64,000 nt of DNA from an uncultured Croceitalea sp. (GTDB taxonomy: Bacteria; Bacteroidota; Bacteroidia; Flavobacteriales; Flavobacteriaceae). Of this stretch, positions 1-8,777 are shown one piece after another. The translations under genes and the position numbers were made by a program. A model generated the notes under the pieces. That model saw only the letters and a list, made by a program, of their open reading frames with translations. It had not been told where the DNA came from and ran no database searches. The stretch covers positions 310,001 through 374,000 of the forward strand of contig CANLXH010000002.1 of assembly GCA_947495075.1 (NCBI GenBank), given 5' to 3'. Position 1 is the first letter of the stretch. The number at the start of each line of letters is the position of its first letter.

Positions 1-2
1 TA

Positions 3-758
3 AGAAAGCGAGAGATTGTTTGTGGAATTGCTTCTGAGGAAGAAGATGATTTTATTACCATTAATAGCCAAGATGAAAATCACCAAAATAAATATGTTGT
101 TTTAATTGACCCTTTAGATGGTTCATCTAATATCGATGTAAATGTTTCGGTTGGGACGATTTTCTCTATATACAGAAGAATAACCCCAGTAGGAACACCA
201 GTTACATTAGAAGATTTTCTACAGCCTGGTAAAAATCAGGTTGCTGCAGGTTATGTAGTTTATGGTACATCTACTATGTTAGTTTACACTACCGGGCATG
301 GTGTAAATGGATTTACTCTAAACCCTGCTATTGGTACTTTTTATCTATCTCACCCTAATATGGAGTTTCCAGAAACTGGTAAAATATATTCAGTTAACGA
401 AGGAAATTATGTTCATTTCCCACAAGGAGTTAAAAACTATATCAAATATTGCCAAGAAGAAGAGGGGGATAGACCCTATACTTCAAGATATATTGGTTCT
501 TTAGTATCCGATTTTCATAGAAATATGATTAAAGGTGGAATATACATGTATCCAAAGAGCAGTAAAGCTTCAAATGGAAAGCTTCGTCTTCTATATGAAT
601 GTAACCCCATGGCGCTTATTGCAGAACAAGCTAATGGCAAAGCAAGCAACGGCAATCAAAGGATACTAGACATTCAGCCTTCAGAATTACATGAACGTGT
701 TCCTTTTTTCTGTGGTAGCAAAAAGATGGTAGAAAAAGCTGAAGAGTTTATGAAGTAG
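3..758 (+). CDS. fbp: Fructose-1,6-bisphosphatase class I, 5'-truncated by window edge
   Basis: Hydrolyses fructose-1,6-bisphosphate to fructose-6-phosphate in cytosolic gluconeogenesis. The frame is open from the window edge (first full codon at base 3) and gives 251 residues of a family usually near 330, so roughly 80 N-terminal residues lie outside. The metal-binding signature [17 protein letters not shown] is intact near the start of the visible part. Further on are the class I segments [26 protein letters not shown] and LLYECNPMA, and the C-terminus is complete. An internal ATG at 276 is not the real start because the family sequence continues upstream of it. It converges with the TerB-like gene, six bases apart. 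Confidence 0.95.
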   Translation, partial: RKREIVCGIASEEEDDFITINSQDENHQNKYVVLIDPLDGSSNIDVNVSVGTIFSIYRRITPVGTPVTLEDFLQPGKNQVAAGYVVYGTSTMLVYTTGHGVNGFTLNPAIGTFYLSHPNMEFPETGKIYSVNEGNYVHFPQGVKNYIKYCQEEEGDRPYTSRYIGSLVSDFHRNMIKGGIYMYPKSSKASNGKLRLLYECNPMALIAEQANGKASNGNQRILDIQPSELHERVPFFCGSKKMVEKAEEFMK

Positions 759-764
759 GCAGTC

Positions 765-1187
765 CTATTTATTTATTAAGCTATAATAATCCTCAAAAGC
801 AATCTTACCGGTAAAAATTGCAATAGATTTTTCTATAATATCATCAGCCGTTTTGGTTGGAAAACCTAAACCTACCGCATATTTTTCGACCATGATACGC
901 TCTTCTTCATCAATCACATTATCAGAAAAGATAATTTGAAAAAACTCAAAAAGTCTTTTGAAGCGTTTTTCACCACTATGAGGAGTTTCAATAGGATATT
1001 TATTCTCCTTTTTCATAATTTCTTTATACTCTGCATCAGTAATATTCAACTTAAAAGCAAATTTATCTAGTATTGCTTTTTCCTGCGAATTTAATTCTCC
1101 ATCCACTGCTGCTAGACTCGCAAGCGTTGCAAAGTGAGCTAAATTCTTTCTATGACCTCCGTTTTCGTATAAATCTAAAATTGGCAT
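765..1187 (-). CDS. TerB-like tellurite-resistance-family protein
   Basis: 140-residue, all-helical, acidic protein with the TerB/DnaJ-like arrangement: an N-terminal helix ending in LASLAAVDGELNSQEKAIL, then a second acidic turn SDNVIDEEERIMVEKYA. Family members are small cytosolic proteins of poorly defined role; some TerB proteins bind metal through such acidic loops. There is no signal peptide or membrane segment. The ATG at 1187 follows a TATATTTG box. It is probably monocistronic, transcribed towards fbp. Family assignment is by pattern and the specific function is unknown. Confidence 0.7.
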   Translation of the reverse strand: MPILDLYENGGHRKNLAHFATLASLAAVDGELNSQEKAILDKFAFKLNITDAEYKEIMKKENKYPIETPHSGEKRFKRLFEFFQIIFSDNVIDEEERIMVEKYAVGLGFPTKTADDIIEKSIAIFTGKIAFEDYYSLINK

Positions 1188-1205
1188 GCGTTAAAATTTG
1201 TAGCG

Positions 1206-1213
1206 CAAATATA
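1206..1213 (-). promoter_or_regulatory. Candidate -7 box (TATATTTG) of the TerB-like gene
   Basis: Read on the minus strand, TATATTTG matches the Bacteroidota -7 consensus TAnnTTTG and ends 18 bases before the ATG at 1187. I see no clear TTG at the usual -33 position, so support is partial. Confidence 0.45.
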
Positions 1214-1361
1214 ATTTTAAACTAGAAGAATAGCACGTTATTCCCAGAAAGAAATTTGTAAATTCACTTTGCTATGAAATGAGCCATATATTTTTCACAC
1301 TCAAAACAAAATATTGAATGGCGAATTACATCTGACCGATTACAAAATATTATTTGAACAG

Positions 1362-2387
1362 ATGAAAACACCACTTTTACAATTCACATCTAGAGGTATA
1401 TATTGTGAAGAAGCCAGAGTTTATCTCGATCCTTGGAAACCCGTAGATAAAGCTATAATCTCACATGGTCACGCAGATCATAGTCGATGGGGACATAAAC
1501 AATACATTACACATCATCGTAACGTTCCCATTATAAAACACCGCCTTGGAGATGTGATTATCACTAGTAAAGAGTGGGGAGAGACTTTTAGTATTAACGG
1601 AGTAAAATTCAGTTTACACCCCGCAGGACATATCATTGGATCTTCACAAATACGAGTGGAATATAAAGGAGAAGTTTGGGTCTTTACAGGCGATTATAAA
1701 TTAGAGGACGACGGTGTTGCTACACCTTATGAAAATATCAAATGCCATACGTTCATTACAGAATGTACTTTTGGGTTACCTGCTTTTCTATGGACACCAC
1801 AGAAAGAGGTTTTTAACGATATTAATAATTGGTGGGCAGAGAATAAAGCAAACGGGCAAACTTCCATATTATTTGGATATTCTTTAGGAAAGGCTCAACG
1901 CCTTTTAAAACATTTAGATCCAAGCATAGGCAAAATCTATACCCATGGGGCCGTTGAAAATATGACCGAGGTACTCCGCTCTTTGGTAGCTTTCCCAAAA
2001 ACAGAATTAATCACCCGAGATACTAAAAAAGAGGCCATAAAAGGAAACATTGTTATTGCCCCACCATCTACTCATGGTAGCACTTGGATTCGTAAAATGA
2101 CACCCTTTTTGACAGCATCCGCCAGTGGCTGGATGGCATTTAGAGGAGCAAGAAGAAGACGTGCCATTGACAAAGGTTTTGTATTGAGCGATCATTGCGA
2201 TTGGTCCGAATTGTTGACTGCCATTAAAGATACCGGTGCTCAAAAAATAATCTGCACCCATGGTTATACAGAAATATTCTCTAAATATTTACGAGGGTTG
2301 GGTTATGATGCACGAACGGAAGAGACACAATACGAAGGTGAACTGGCAGAACTAAATACTTCGGAAACTTCAACTCTTAGCGTTTAA
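1362..2387 (+). CDS. Ligase-associated DNA exonuclease (metallo-beta-lactamase fold)
   Basis: First gene of the ligase-associated DNA damage cluster. The protein (341 residues) has the MBL-fold metal motif SHGHADHSRWGH near residues 34-45, the second-domain signature GYSLGKAQRL of the beta-CASP/SNM1-type exonucleases, and a C-terminal SDHCDW/CTHGY pair. It should process DNA ends in the cytosol together with the ligase and helicase. An upstream TTG at 1314 is in frame, but homology begins around MKTPLLQFTSRGIYCEEA, so I place the start at the ATG at 1362. Its stop codon shares one base with the ligase start (TAATG), indicating translational coupling. Confidence 0.9.
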   Translation: MKTPLLQFTSRGIYCEEARVYLDPWKPVDKAIISHGHADHSRWGHKQYITHHRNVPIIKHRLGDVIITSKEWGETFSINGVKFSLHPAGHIIGSSQIRVEYKGEVWVFTGDYKLEDDGVATPYENIKCHTFITECTFGLPAFLWTPQKEVFNDINNWWAENKANGQTSILFGYSLGKAQRLLKHLDPSIGKIYTHGAVENMTEVLRSLVAFPKTELITRDTKKEAIKGNIVIAPPSTHGSTWIRKMTPFLTASASGWMAFRGARRRRAIDKGFVLSDHCDWSELLTAIKDTGAQKIICTHGYTEIFSKYLRGLGYDARTEETQYEGELAELNTSETSTLSV

Positions 2388-4012
2388 TGAAAGACTTTGC
2401 TCAACTCATTAAAAAACTGGATAGCACGAATAAGACTACGGTAAAAGTGCAAGCATTGGCAGACTATTTTATAACAGCCAATAATCAAGATAAGGTGTGG
2501 ACCATTGCCATACTTTCGCATCGTAGACCCCCTAGACCAGTAAATACTACTTTATTACGAGAATGGTCGGCAGAACTAGCAAAAATTCCCCTTTGGTTAT
2601 TTGAAGAAAGCTATCATATTGTGGGGGATTTGGCCGAAACCATTGCTTTGGTGGTACCCGCCGGTGAAAAGTCTACCGATAAAAGCCTAACGACCTTTTT
2701 AAAGGAAATGATAGCACTAAAACCAAAGACCGAAATAGAAAAAAAAACCTACCTCTATAAAAATTGGAGACAGCTTAACTACTATGAACGCTTTGTTTTT
2801 ACTAAATTGATTACTGGTGGATTTCGTATTGGGATAAGTCAAAAACTCATGACCAAAGCACTTTCAAAAGCTACAGAAATAGATGAGGATATACTTGCTT
2901 ATAAGCTTATGGGAAATTGGAACCCGGATAAAATTTCTTTTCAAGATTTGGTTTTGGAAGAAAAGGAAAGTGATTATTTGTCCAAACCTTATCCCTTCTA
3001 TTTGGCCTATGCCTTTGAGGGTGAGGTATCAGCTTTGGGTGATGTAAAAGATTGGTCTATAGAACACAAGTGGGACGGTATTAGATGTCAGGTTATCATA
3101 AGAAAAAATGAGCTTTTTGTGTGGAGTCGTGGTGAAGAGTTGGTCACGGATAAATACCCTGAATTTCAAAAATTCGTGGGTGTTATTCCCAACGGAACGG
3201 TATTGGACGGAGAACTACTTCCCTATCTAAACAATGAAATAGGCACTTTTAATGATTTACAAACCCGAATTGGTCGAAAAACTGTCTCCAAAGCTTTACT
3301 AGCAAAAACACCTGTAATTTTAAAAGCTTATGACCTTTTAGAGTGGAAAGGTAGAGATATACGGCAAAAGCCATTCGTAGAACGAAGGAAGCTTTTGGAA
3401 GAAATGTATGCAGATTCGGTTATTTCGAGCGAATGTGAGAAATCTCTTTTTTTATCACCTAGCTTATCACTAACATCATGGAAAGAAGTAGCCGAGGAAC
3501 GCACAAGATCTCGTGAAATGCGCAGTGAAGGTCTCATGCTTAAACGCAAAGATTCGCCTTATCAGGTCGGAAGAAAAAAAAGTGTCTGGTGGAAATGGAA
3601 AGTAGACCCGCTAACCATAGATGCTGTGCTCACCTATGCTATGCGCGGTCATGGTCGCAGAAGCAATTTATTTACAGATTATACTTTTGCACTTTGGCAA
3701 GAAAATGGTGAAGGCAAAAAAGAACTCGTCACTTTCGCTAAAGCCTACTCTGGATTAACGGATAAAGAGTTTAAAGAAGTTGATGCGTGGATCAAGAAAA
3801 ATACGTTAGAACGTTTTGGTCCAGTACGCAGTGTAATTCCTCACCATGTATTTGAAATTGCTTTTGAGGGTATAGCAAATTCAAAAAGACATAAAAGTGG
3901 TGTTGCTACAAGGTTTCCAAGAATTTTACGATGGAGAAAAGATAAAAAAATAGAAGAGGCAAATACCTTGGAAGATTTAAAAACACTAATTCCGAATAAC
4001 AACAAATCGTAA
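2387..4012 (+). CDS. ATP-dependent DNA ligase of the ligase-associated repair cluster
   Basis: 541-residue ligase that seals nicks using ATP. It has an N-terminal helical DNA-binding domain (about 1-200), an adenylation domain with motif I EHKWDGIR (adenylated Lys about 228), motif III-like VLDGELLPY, motif IV EGLMLKRKDSPYQVGRKK and motif V WWKWK, then a C-terminal OB-fold with a final RFPR(I) segment. It is coupled to the exonuclease and followed by the helicase. Oddity: residues about 345-353 (SVISSECEKS region), before the FLSPSLSLTSW strand, are encoded by one arm of dispersed repeat A, where homologues I know of run directly through. The frame is preserved and the motifs are intact, so it is probably functional. 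Confidence 0.93.
   Translation: MKDFAQLIKKLDSTNKTTVKVQALADYFITANNQDKVWTIAILSHRRPPRPVNTTLLREWSAELAKIPLWLFEESYHIVGDLAETIALVVPAGEKSTDKSLTTFLKEMIALKPKTEIEKKTYLYKNWRQLNYYERFVFTKLITGGFRIGISQKLMTKALSKATEIDEDILAYKLMGNWNPDKISFQDLVLEEKESDYLSKPYPFYLAYAFEGEVSALGDVKDWSIEHKWDGIRCQVIIRKNELFVWSRGEELVTDKYPEFQKFVGVIPNGTVLDGELLPYLNNEIGTFNDLQTRIGRKTVSKALLAKTPVILKAYDLLEWKGRDIRQKPFVERRKLLEEMYADSVISSECEKSLFLSPSLSLTSWKEVAEERTRSREMRSEGLMLKRKDSPYQVGRKKSVWWKWKVDPLTIDAVLTYAMRGHGRRSNLFTDYTFALWQENGEGKKELVTFAKAYSGLTDKEFKEVDAWIKKNTLERFGPVRSVIPHHVFEIAFEGIANSKRHKSGVATRFPRILRWRKDKKIEEANTLEDLKTLIPNNNKS
3419..3446 (+). repeat. Repeat family A arm inside the ligase gene (in frame)
   Basis: About 28 bases of the form GTtATTTCGAGCGAATGTGA followed by GAAATCT. 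They match the family-A arm seen at 13074-13101 (reverse complement) with very few differences. The copy is single-armed and is read through as extra residues in the ligase. Confidence 0.75.
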
Positions 4013-4026
4013 ATTTGAATGTGTAA

Positions 4027-4094
4027 GTCATTTCGAAATTAGCGAAGCGATTGAGGAATCTGATTTTAGATTTCTCACTTAAGTTCGAAATGAC
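4027..4094. repeat. Palindromic repeat family A, short two-armed copy
   Basis: 68-bp element beginning GTCATTTCGAAATTAGCGAA and ending TTAAGTTCGAAATGAC, with GAGGAATCT/AGATTTCTC inner ends. The two arms are inverted complements. It lies exactly between the ligase and helicase genes. An in-frame TTG at 4051 inside it would extend the helicase by 20 residues, but those residues are repeat sequence. Confidence 0.85.
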
Positions 4095-4110
4095 ATTATT
4101 CTGCTTTTTC

Positions 4111-6594
4111 ATGAACCGTAATCAACTTTTTAATATTGCCCAAGATTGGTTCGACCAACAAGATTGGAAACCCTTTGCTTTCCAAAAAGAAAGTTGGACT
4201 GCTTTTTTACAGGGCAGACATGGTCTGTTAAATGCCCCAACAGGGAGTGGTAAAACATATGCACTTTGGTTTCCTATTGTCTTAAATTACATTAAAAATA
4301 ATCCTGATTATAAAAACAAACACAAAAAGGGCTTAAAAGCGATTTGGATTACCCCGTTACGGGCACTGTCGCAAGAAATTAAACAATCAGCGGAACGGAT
4401 AACCCAAGATTTAGAAACCCAAATGACCGTAGGTATTCGAACTGGCGATACCTCAACTAAAGACCGTGCGAGGCAAAAAACTAGCATGCCAGATTTGCTA
4501 ATTACTACTCCAGAAAGTTTGCAACTGCTGCTTTCTTCTAAAGGCTATGATAAGATGTTTAAAGACTGCTCCGCTATTGTAGTTGACGAGTGGCATGAAT
4601 TATTAGGTACCAAACGAGGAGTGCAAATGGAACTGGCACTATCACGCCTAAAAACCACTTGTAATGATTTACGTATATGGGGAATTTCAGCTACAATTGG
4701 AAATCTGGAACAGGCTAGACAAGTATTATTAGGCCCCGAGACTGAAGCCTATCAAAACTCGGTTTTAATAAAAGCCAAACTGAACAAAAAAATTACGGTA
4801 AAAAGTATTATCCCCAAAGAAATGGAAACCTTCCCCTGGAGAGGACATCTTGGTCTCCGTCTTTTGGAAGATGTGGTTCCAATCATCAATAATAGTAAAA
4901 CCACACTCCTTTTCACCAATACCCGTAGTCAGTGTGAAATTTGGTTTCAGAAAATATTAGAAAAATATCCGGAATACGCTGGGGAACTAGCCATGCACCA
5001 CGGGAGTGTCAATAAAGAAACAAGATTATGGGTAGAGCAAGCTATCCACAATGAAAGTTTAAAAGCAGTTGTCTGTACTTCGAGTTTGGATTTAGGAGTA
5101 GATTTTGCCCCTGTAGAAACGGTAGTACAAATTGGGGGACCTAAAGGAGTAGCACGATTTCTACAACGCGCAGGTCGCAGTGGCCATCAACCGGGCAAGG
5201 AAAGTGTCATCCACTTTTTGCCTACCCATGCCATGGAGCTCATTGAAGCTTCCGCCATGCAACAAGCAGTAAAAAATGCCGCTGTTGAAGATAGAATTCC
5301 GTATTTGAATAGCTTTGATGTATTGCTCCAATACTTGACTACACTGGCTGTATCCGATGGATTTTATCCTGAAGAAATCTACAAAGAAATCAAACAAACA
5401 TTTTGCTATCAAGCGGTAACGGAAGACCAATGGCAATGGCTTTTAAACTTCTTGGTCATGGGGAGTCAAAGCCTTAAAACCTATGATGAGTACCAAAAAG
5501 TTGAAGTAGAACAAGATGGCAGATTTAAGGTAAACAATCGCGGTATTGCTATGCGGCATCGTTTTCAGATAGGAACCATAGTTGGCGATGCTTCCATCGC
5601 GGTACGCTATCAAAAAGGGGGCTACATCGGCACTATAGAAGAATATTTTATTTCAAAATTAGCTCCTGGAGATGTGTTCACCTTTGCGGGCAGAAATCTG
5701 GAATTTATTAGAATTAAAGGCATGCAGGCGCATGTTCGTAATTCTAACAAACGCACGAGCAAAGTTCCTAGTTGGATGGGTGGGCGACTAAGTTTCTCGG
5801 CTCAGATGTCGGAACTATTACGACAAGAATTGTATAAAGCCCCGCCCCCTAGCCCCCTCCCCAAAGGAGAGAGGGAACCAATATCCAATGAATTAAAGGC
5901 ATTGGCACCAATGTTTACTAAACAACGGGAAGAAAGCATAGTTCCCAAACCCGATGAATTTTTAATCGAGACTTTTAAAACCAGGGATGGGTACCATCAT
6001 ATTTTTTATCCTTTTGAGGGTCGAGGAGTTCACGAAGCTATGAGCAGTCTGTTGGCCTATCGCATTAGTATACTTACACCCATTACTTGCTCATTGGCTT
6101 ACAATGATTATGGTTTTGAATTGTTATCGGATAAACCTATAGATATACAAGCTGTTCTAGATAATGATTTATTTACAACCGAATATATGCTCTCTGATTT
6201 ACAAAAGAGTTTAAACAGTAACGAAATGGCACGTCGAAAATTTCGCGATATTGCTGTAATTAGTGGCATGGTTTTTACTGGCTACCCTGACAAGGGTATT
6301 AAAATGAAACATTTGCAAAGTAGTTCTCAATTACTATTTGATGTTTTTAAAGATTTTGAGCCAGATAACCTATTGTACCAACAGGCCTTTACCGAAACTT
6401 TTGAACACCAATTGGAAGAGGGGCGTTTACGCATGGCTTTGGAACGGATAGCTTCTCAAAACATCATCTGGAAACAATGTACAAAACCCACCCCCTTTTC
6501 TTTTCCTATCATTACGGATAGATTACGTGAAAAACTCTCTAGTGAAAAACTGACCGATAGAATTAAGCGTATGACCAAAATTTTAATGAAATAG
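4111..6594 (+). CDS. Ligase-associated DNA damage response DEXH-box helicase (Lhr-like)
   Basis: Large SF2 helicase of 827 residues, third gene of the repair cluster. From the ATG at 4111: Walker A APTGSGKTY at about 42-50, motif Ia ITPLRALSQE, DEWH box at 159-162, motif III ISATIG, motif IV LLFTNTRSQCE, motif V SLDLGVDF and motif VI QRAGRSGHQPG. A long Lhr-type C-terminal region follows. It is expected to unwind or anneal damaged DNA with the neighbouring nuclease and ligase. Oddity: about residues 577-589 (APPPSPLPKGERE) are encoded by a copy of repeat D and look like an in-frame insertion in a variable loop. The start is chosen at MNRNQLFNIAQDWF because upstream codons lie in repeat A. Confidence 0.92.
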   Translation: MNRNQLFNIAQDWFDQQDWKPFAFQKESWTAFLQGRHGLLNAPTGSGKTYALWFPIVLNYIKNNPDYKNKHKKGLKAIWITPLRALSQEIKQSAERITQDLETQMTVGIRTGDTSTKDRARQKTSMPDLLITTPESLQLLLSSKGYDKMFKDCSAIVVDEWHELLGTKRGVQMELALSRLKTTCNDLRIWGISATIGNLEQARQVLLGPETEAYQNSVLIKAKLNKKITVKSIIPKEMETFPWRGHLGLRLLEDVVPIINNSKTTLLFTNTRSQCEIWFQKILEKYPEYAGELAMHHGSVNKETRLWVEQAIHNESLKAVVCTSSLDLGVDFAPVETVVQIGGPKGVARFLQRAGRSGHQPGKESVIHFLPTHAMELIEASAMQQAVKNAAVEDRIPYLNSFDVLLQYLTTLAVSDGFYPEEIYKEIKQTFCYQAVTEDQWQWLLNFLVMGSQSLKTYDEYQKVEVEQDGRFKVNNRGIAMRHRFQIGTIVGDASIAVRYQKGGYIGTIEEYFISKLAPGDVFTFAGRNLEFIRIKGMQAHVRNSNKRTSKVPSWMGGRLSFSAQMSELLRQELYKAPPPSPLPKGEREPISNELKALAPMFTKQREESIVPKPDEFLIETFKTRDGYHHIFYPFEGRGVHEAMSSLLAYRISILTPITCSLAYNDYGFELLSDKPIDIQAVLDNDLFTTEYMLSDLQKSLNSNEMARRKFRDIAVISGMVFTGYPDKGIKMKHLQSSSQLLFDVFKDFEPDNLLYQQAFTETFEHQLEEGRLRMALERIASQNIIWKQCTKPTPFSFPIITDRLREKLSSEKLTDRIKRMTKILMK
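5839..5876 (+). repeat. Repeat family D copy inside the helicase gene (in frame)
   Basis: GC-rich run containing CCCCCTAGCCCCCTCCCCAA and GGAGAGAGGGAAC, resembling the CCCCTCC/GGAGGGG hairpin arms that flank the DUF559 unit at 6595-7070. It is translated as PPPSPLPKGERE, a peptide foreign to the surrounding domain. Confidence 0.65.
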
Positions 6595-7070
6595 ACCACC
6601 CCGCCCTATGGGCACCCCTCCTAGAATTAGGAGGGGAACTTTTAATATATTTAAATACTATGCACAACTATAAACATTTAGAACAAAATAGAAAATCACT
6701 AAGAAATAATAGTACATCTGCCGAAGCCTTTCTTTGGAAACACTTATCTAAAAAACAGCTAGAAGGAAGAAAATTTAGAAGACAACACAGCATTGAAAAT
6801 TATATTGGTGATTTCTTTTGCCCATCAGAGTGTATAATAATCGAATTGGATGGTGAAACACATAACAATCCTGTAGTTCAAGAAAAAGATGAAATCCGAG
6901 ATGAATTTTTAAAAACCTAAACTATACGGTATTACGATTCGAAAACAAAATGGTATTTGATAATCTCTCATCAGTTTTGCAGGAGATATTAGAAAATTTC
7001 AATTCCTGAAAAGCTCTCCTCCTTTTCAAGGAGGAGAATGAATTCCGCATAGCGGAAGAAAGAGGTGGTT
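6595..7070 (+). mobile_element. DUF559 nuclease unit bracketed by GC-rich palindromes (family D)
   Basis: Left end 6595-6640 starts ACCACCCCGCCC and holds a perfect 9-bp stem, CCCCTCCTA/TAGGAGGGG, with a 4-base loop (6615-6636). Right end 7011-7070 holds a perfect 10-bp stem TCTCCTCCTT/AAGGAGGAGA (7015-7037), a second stem TTCCGC/GCGGAA (7043-7057) and finishes GAGGTGGTT, the complement of the left terminus type. A DUF559 gene lies between. The unit splits pdeM from the other three genes of its usual cluster. No target-site duplication is obvious by eye. Confidence 0.6.
6660..7009 (+). pseudogene. DUF559 (Vsr/PD-(D/E)XK-like) nuclease gene with a -1 frame break
   Basis: The first frame (6660-6920) gives LRNNSTSAEAFLWKHLSKK, RKFRRQHSIENYIGDFFCP and the active-site-type IIELDGETH of DUF559 proteins, then stops at TAA 6918-6920. 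The family sequence resumes at once in the -1 frame as NLNYTVLRFENKMVFDNLSS and ends at TGA 7007-7009. The join is at T TTA AAA (6908-6914), a classical -1 slippery heptamer. Slippage there would give exactly the family sequence (FLKNLNYTV). So this is either a one-base deletion in an A run or a programmed -1 frameshift. DUF559 proteins are predicted DNA endonucleases, often found beside repeats. Confidence 0.75.
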
Positions 7071-7074
7071 ATTT

Positions 7075-7082
7075 TACCTTTG
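7075..7082 (+). promoter_or_regulatory. Candidate -7 box (TACCTTTG) for pdeM
   Basis: TACCTTTG fits TAnnTTTG and begins five bases after the right end of the DUF559 unit, 24 bases before the pdeM ATG. It may give pdeM its own transcription now that the unit separates it from the operon. No convincing TTG at -33. Confidence 0.35.
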
Positions 7083-7106
7083 CCATGCTTCTCTACTTTT
7101 AACTAT

Positions 7107-7739
7107 ATGACTCAGTCTATTCAAATAAAGGACCAAGAATTTATCCTTCACCCCAATGGAGGTGCTTTTTGGGTAGAAAAGTCGATGCTTTTAATAAGTG
7201 ATGTGCATTTGGGTAAAGTTGCACATTTTAGAAAATTTGGCGCTGCAGTACCACAAAAAGCAATACACAAAAACTTCATTTTGCTAGATGAAATCGTTAG
7301 CTATTTTAAACCGTTTCAAATCTGTTTTTTGGGAGATTTATTTCATTCATCATTAAACAAAGAATGGCAGTTTTTTGAGAATTGGGTAGAAAAAACACCT
7401 TCAGAAATTATATTGGTTTCAGGCAATCATGATATCATAGCTCCAGAAAAGTTTGAAGCCTTGGGCATTAAAATATTTCAGGAGCTAGAAATAGAAGGTT
7501 TTTTATTAACCCATCATCCTGAAGAACGGGATAGTTATTTTAATTTCTGCGGTCATATTCATCCCGCAGTACGTTTACACGGTTTTGGCAGACAACGCTT
7601 AAAACTACCTTGCTTTTTTAAAAAGAAACAACAGCTTATTTTACCCGCTTTTGGGGAATTTACAGGAACTTATGTTCTAGAACCTACCAAAGAGGACGAA
7701 GTTTTTGCCATAGCGGAAGGTGACGTAATTAAAATATAA
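7107..7739 (+). CDS. pdeM: Ligase-associated DNA damage response endonuclease PdeM (metallophosphoesterase)
   Basis: 210-residue calcineurin-like phosphoesterase, fourth member of the ligase-associated cluster. Metal-binding motifs occur in order: LISDVHLGK (about residue 29), FLGDLFHS, VSGNHD, THHP and CGHIHP. The start MTQSIQIKDQEFILHP at 7107 fits the family; an in-frame ATG at 7065 adds 14 residues lying across the repeat boundary. It is expected to act as a nuclease on damaged DNA. Its usual position directly after the helicase is interrupted by the DUF559 unit. Confidence 0.9.
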   Translation: MTQSIQIKDQEFILHPNGGAFWVEKSMLLISDVHLGKVAHFRKFGAAVPQKAIHKNFILLDEIVSYFKPFQICFLGDLFHSSLNKEWQFFENWVEKTPSEIILVSGNHDIIAPEKFEALGIKIFQELEIEGFLLTHHPEERDSYFNFCGHIHPAVRLHGFGRQRLKLPCFFKKKQQLILPAFGEFTGTYVLEPTKEDEVFAIAEGDVIKI

Positions 7740-7743
7740 GTCG

Positions 7744-7762
7744 TACCAACTTCACGTTGGTA
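7744..7762 (+). terminator. Hairpin downstream of pdeM
   Basis: Perfect 7-bp inverted repeat TACCAAC/GTTGGTA with a 5-base loop, immediately after the pdeM stop. There is no T-run, so termination is uncertain. It could instead be a small dispersed hairpin. Confidence 0.4.
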
Positions 7763-7788
7763 TAATAGATTTGGCCAATATTTTAAAT

Positions 7789-7906
7789 GTTAGTTCGAGT
7801 GATTTTGAGGAGCGAAAAATTGTATCGAAAACAGTTTTTACCTCTGAAATTCTTATTCTCGATACAAATTTCACTTCTTATATCAGTAAAATTCACTTGA
7901 ATTAAC
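7789..7906. repeat. Palindromic repeat family C, two-armed copy without a gene
   Basis: The left arm runs from GTTAGTTCGAGTGATTTTGA to TTGTATCGAAAAC (7832). The right arm, read in reverse complement, is GTTAATTCAAGTGAATTTTA ... TTTGTATCGAGAAT. The inverted arms are separated by about 15 bases and no ORF. This is the same family as the 42-bp copy inside metG. The remainder of the 7740-7967 gap holds nothing else I recognise. Confidence 0.75.
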
Positions 7907-7967
7907 AGAATCTCACCAAAAAACACAAAAAGTATATATAATGCTTAGTTTCACCAAAATAATAAAG

Positions 7968-8768
7968 ATGAAAAAGACGCTGGCAGTAGCTAATTTAGCT
8001 TCAGTAGTGCTTGTAATTGCAGTTAATTATATTTCTCAAGTACTTAAACTTAACGATACCACCATTGGGGAAATTAGCAATCGGTATGACAATCTGTTCA
8101 CTCCAGCGAGTTATGCTTTCGCCATTTGGGGGCTCATTTTTCTGGGTTTGCTTGCCTATAGCATTTTTCAGGTCAAAAGAGCCTTTTTTGGAAACAAGCC
8201 AAGCGACTTCATTGAACAAACTAGTTATTGGCTCATAATCACCAATGTTCTGAACGGTTTTTGGGTCTTAGCCTTTGTATATGATTTTACAGGACTTTCT
8301 GTAATCATTATGCTCGGTATTCTATTTTCACTTGTCAAAATCATTTTGAACACCAATATGGAACGGTGGGACGCCCCTATTGAAATTATCGCTTTTGTCT
8401 GGTGGCCCATTTGTATCTATAGTGGATGGATAGCAGTAGCGACTATTGCTAACATCGCTGCCTACCTCTCCAAAATTGGTTGGGATGGTATGTTTTTATC
8501 ACAAGAAAACTGGACATTCACAATGCTGATAGTCGCCATCGTTTTAAATCTACTTATGATTTGGAAACGCAACATGCGAGAGTTTGCTTTAGTCGGTATT
8601 TGGGCACTTTTTGCTATTTATGTTAGACACAAAACAAATTATGATATGATAGCCTGCACTGCCTTCATTGGAAGTATTATTCTATTAATTAGTATTGTAA
8701 TCCATGGATTTCTAAATAGGAAAACAAATCCGTTTCAGAAACTATTGGAAAGAAGGTTAGAAAATTAA
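7968..8768 (+). CDS. Tryptophan-rich membrane protein (TspO/MBR-related)
   Basis: 266-residue integral membrane protein with about eight hydrophobic segments and many Trp residues (ASYAFAIWGLIFLGL, NGFWVLAFVYDF, FVWWPICIYSGWIAVATI). This resembles the long tryptophan-rich sensory proteins of Bacteroidota, distant relatives of TspO that bind tetrapyrroles or act in stress sensing. An in-frame ATG at 7941 would add nine residues; I prefer MKKTLAVANLASVV at 7968. It stands alone, between repeat C and the mfd promoter. Exact ligand unknown. Confidence 0.75.
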   Translation: MKKTLAVANLASVVLVIAVNYISQVLKLNDTTIGEISNRYDNLFTPASYAFAIWGLIFLGLLAYSIFQVKRAFFGNKPSDFIEQTSYWLIITNVLNGFWVLAFVYDFTGLSVIIMLGILFSLVKIILNTNMERWDAPIEIIAFVWWPICIYSGWIAVATIANIAAYLSKIGWDGMFLSQENWTFTMLIVAIVLNLLMIWKRNMREFALVGIWALFAIYVRHKTNYDMIACTAFIGSIILLISIVIHGFLNRKTNPFQKLLERRLEN

Positions 8769-8777
8769 AAAAAGGCA

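Noticed and set aside
4051..4110. Upstream extension of the helicase
   Set aside because: The 20 extra residues are translated from repeat A and start at TTG; homology begins at the ATG at 4111.
7744..7762. TACCAAC/GTTGGTA hairpin considered as an integron attC or repeat family
   Set aside because: Too short and only one copy seen; best treated as a weak terminator-like hairpin.
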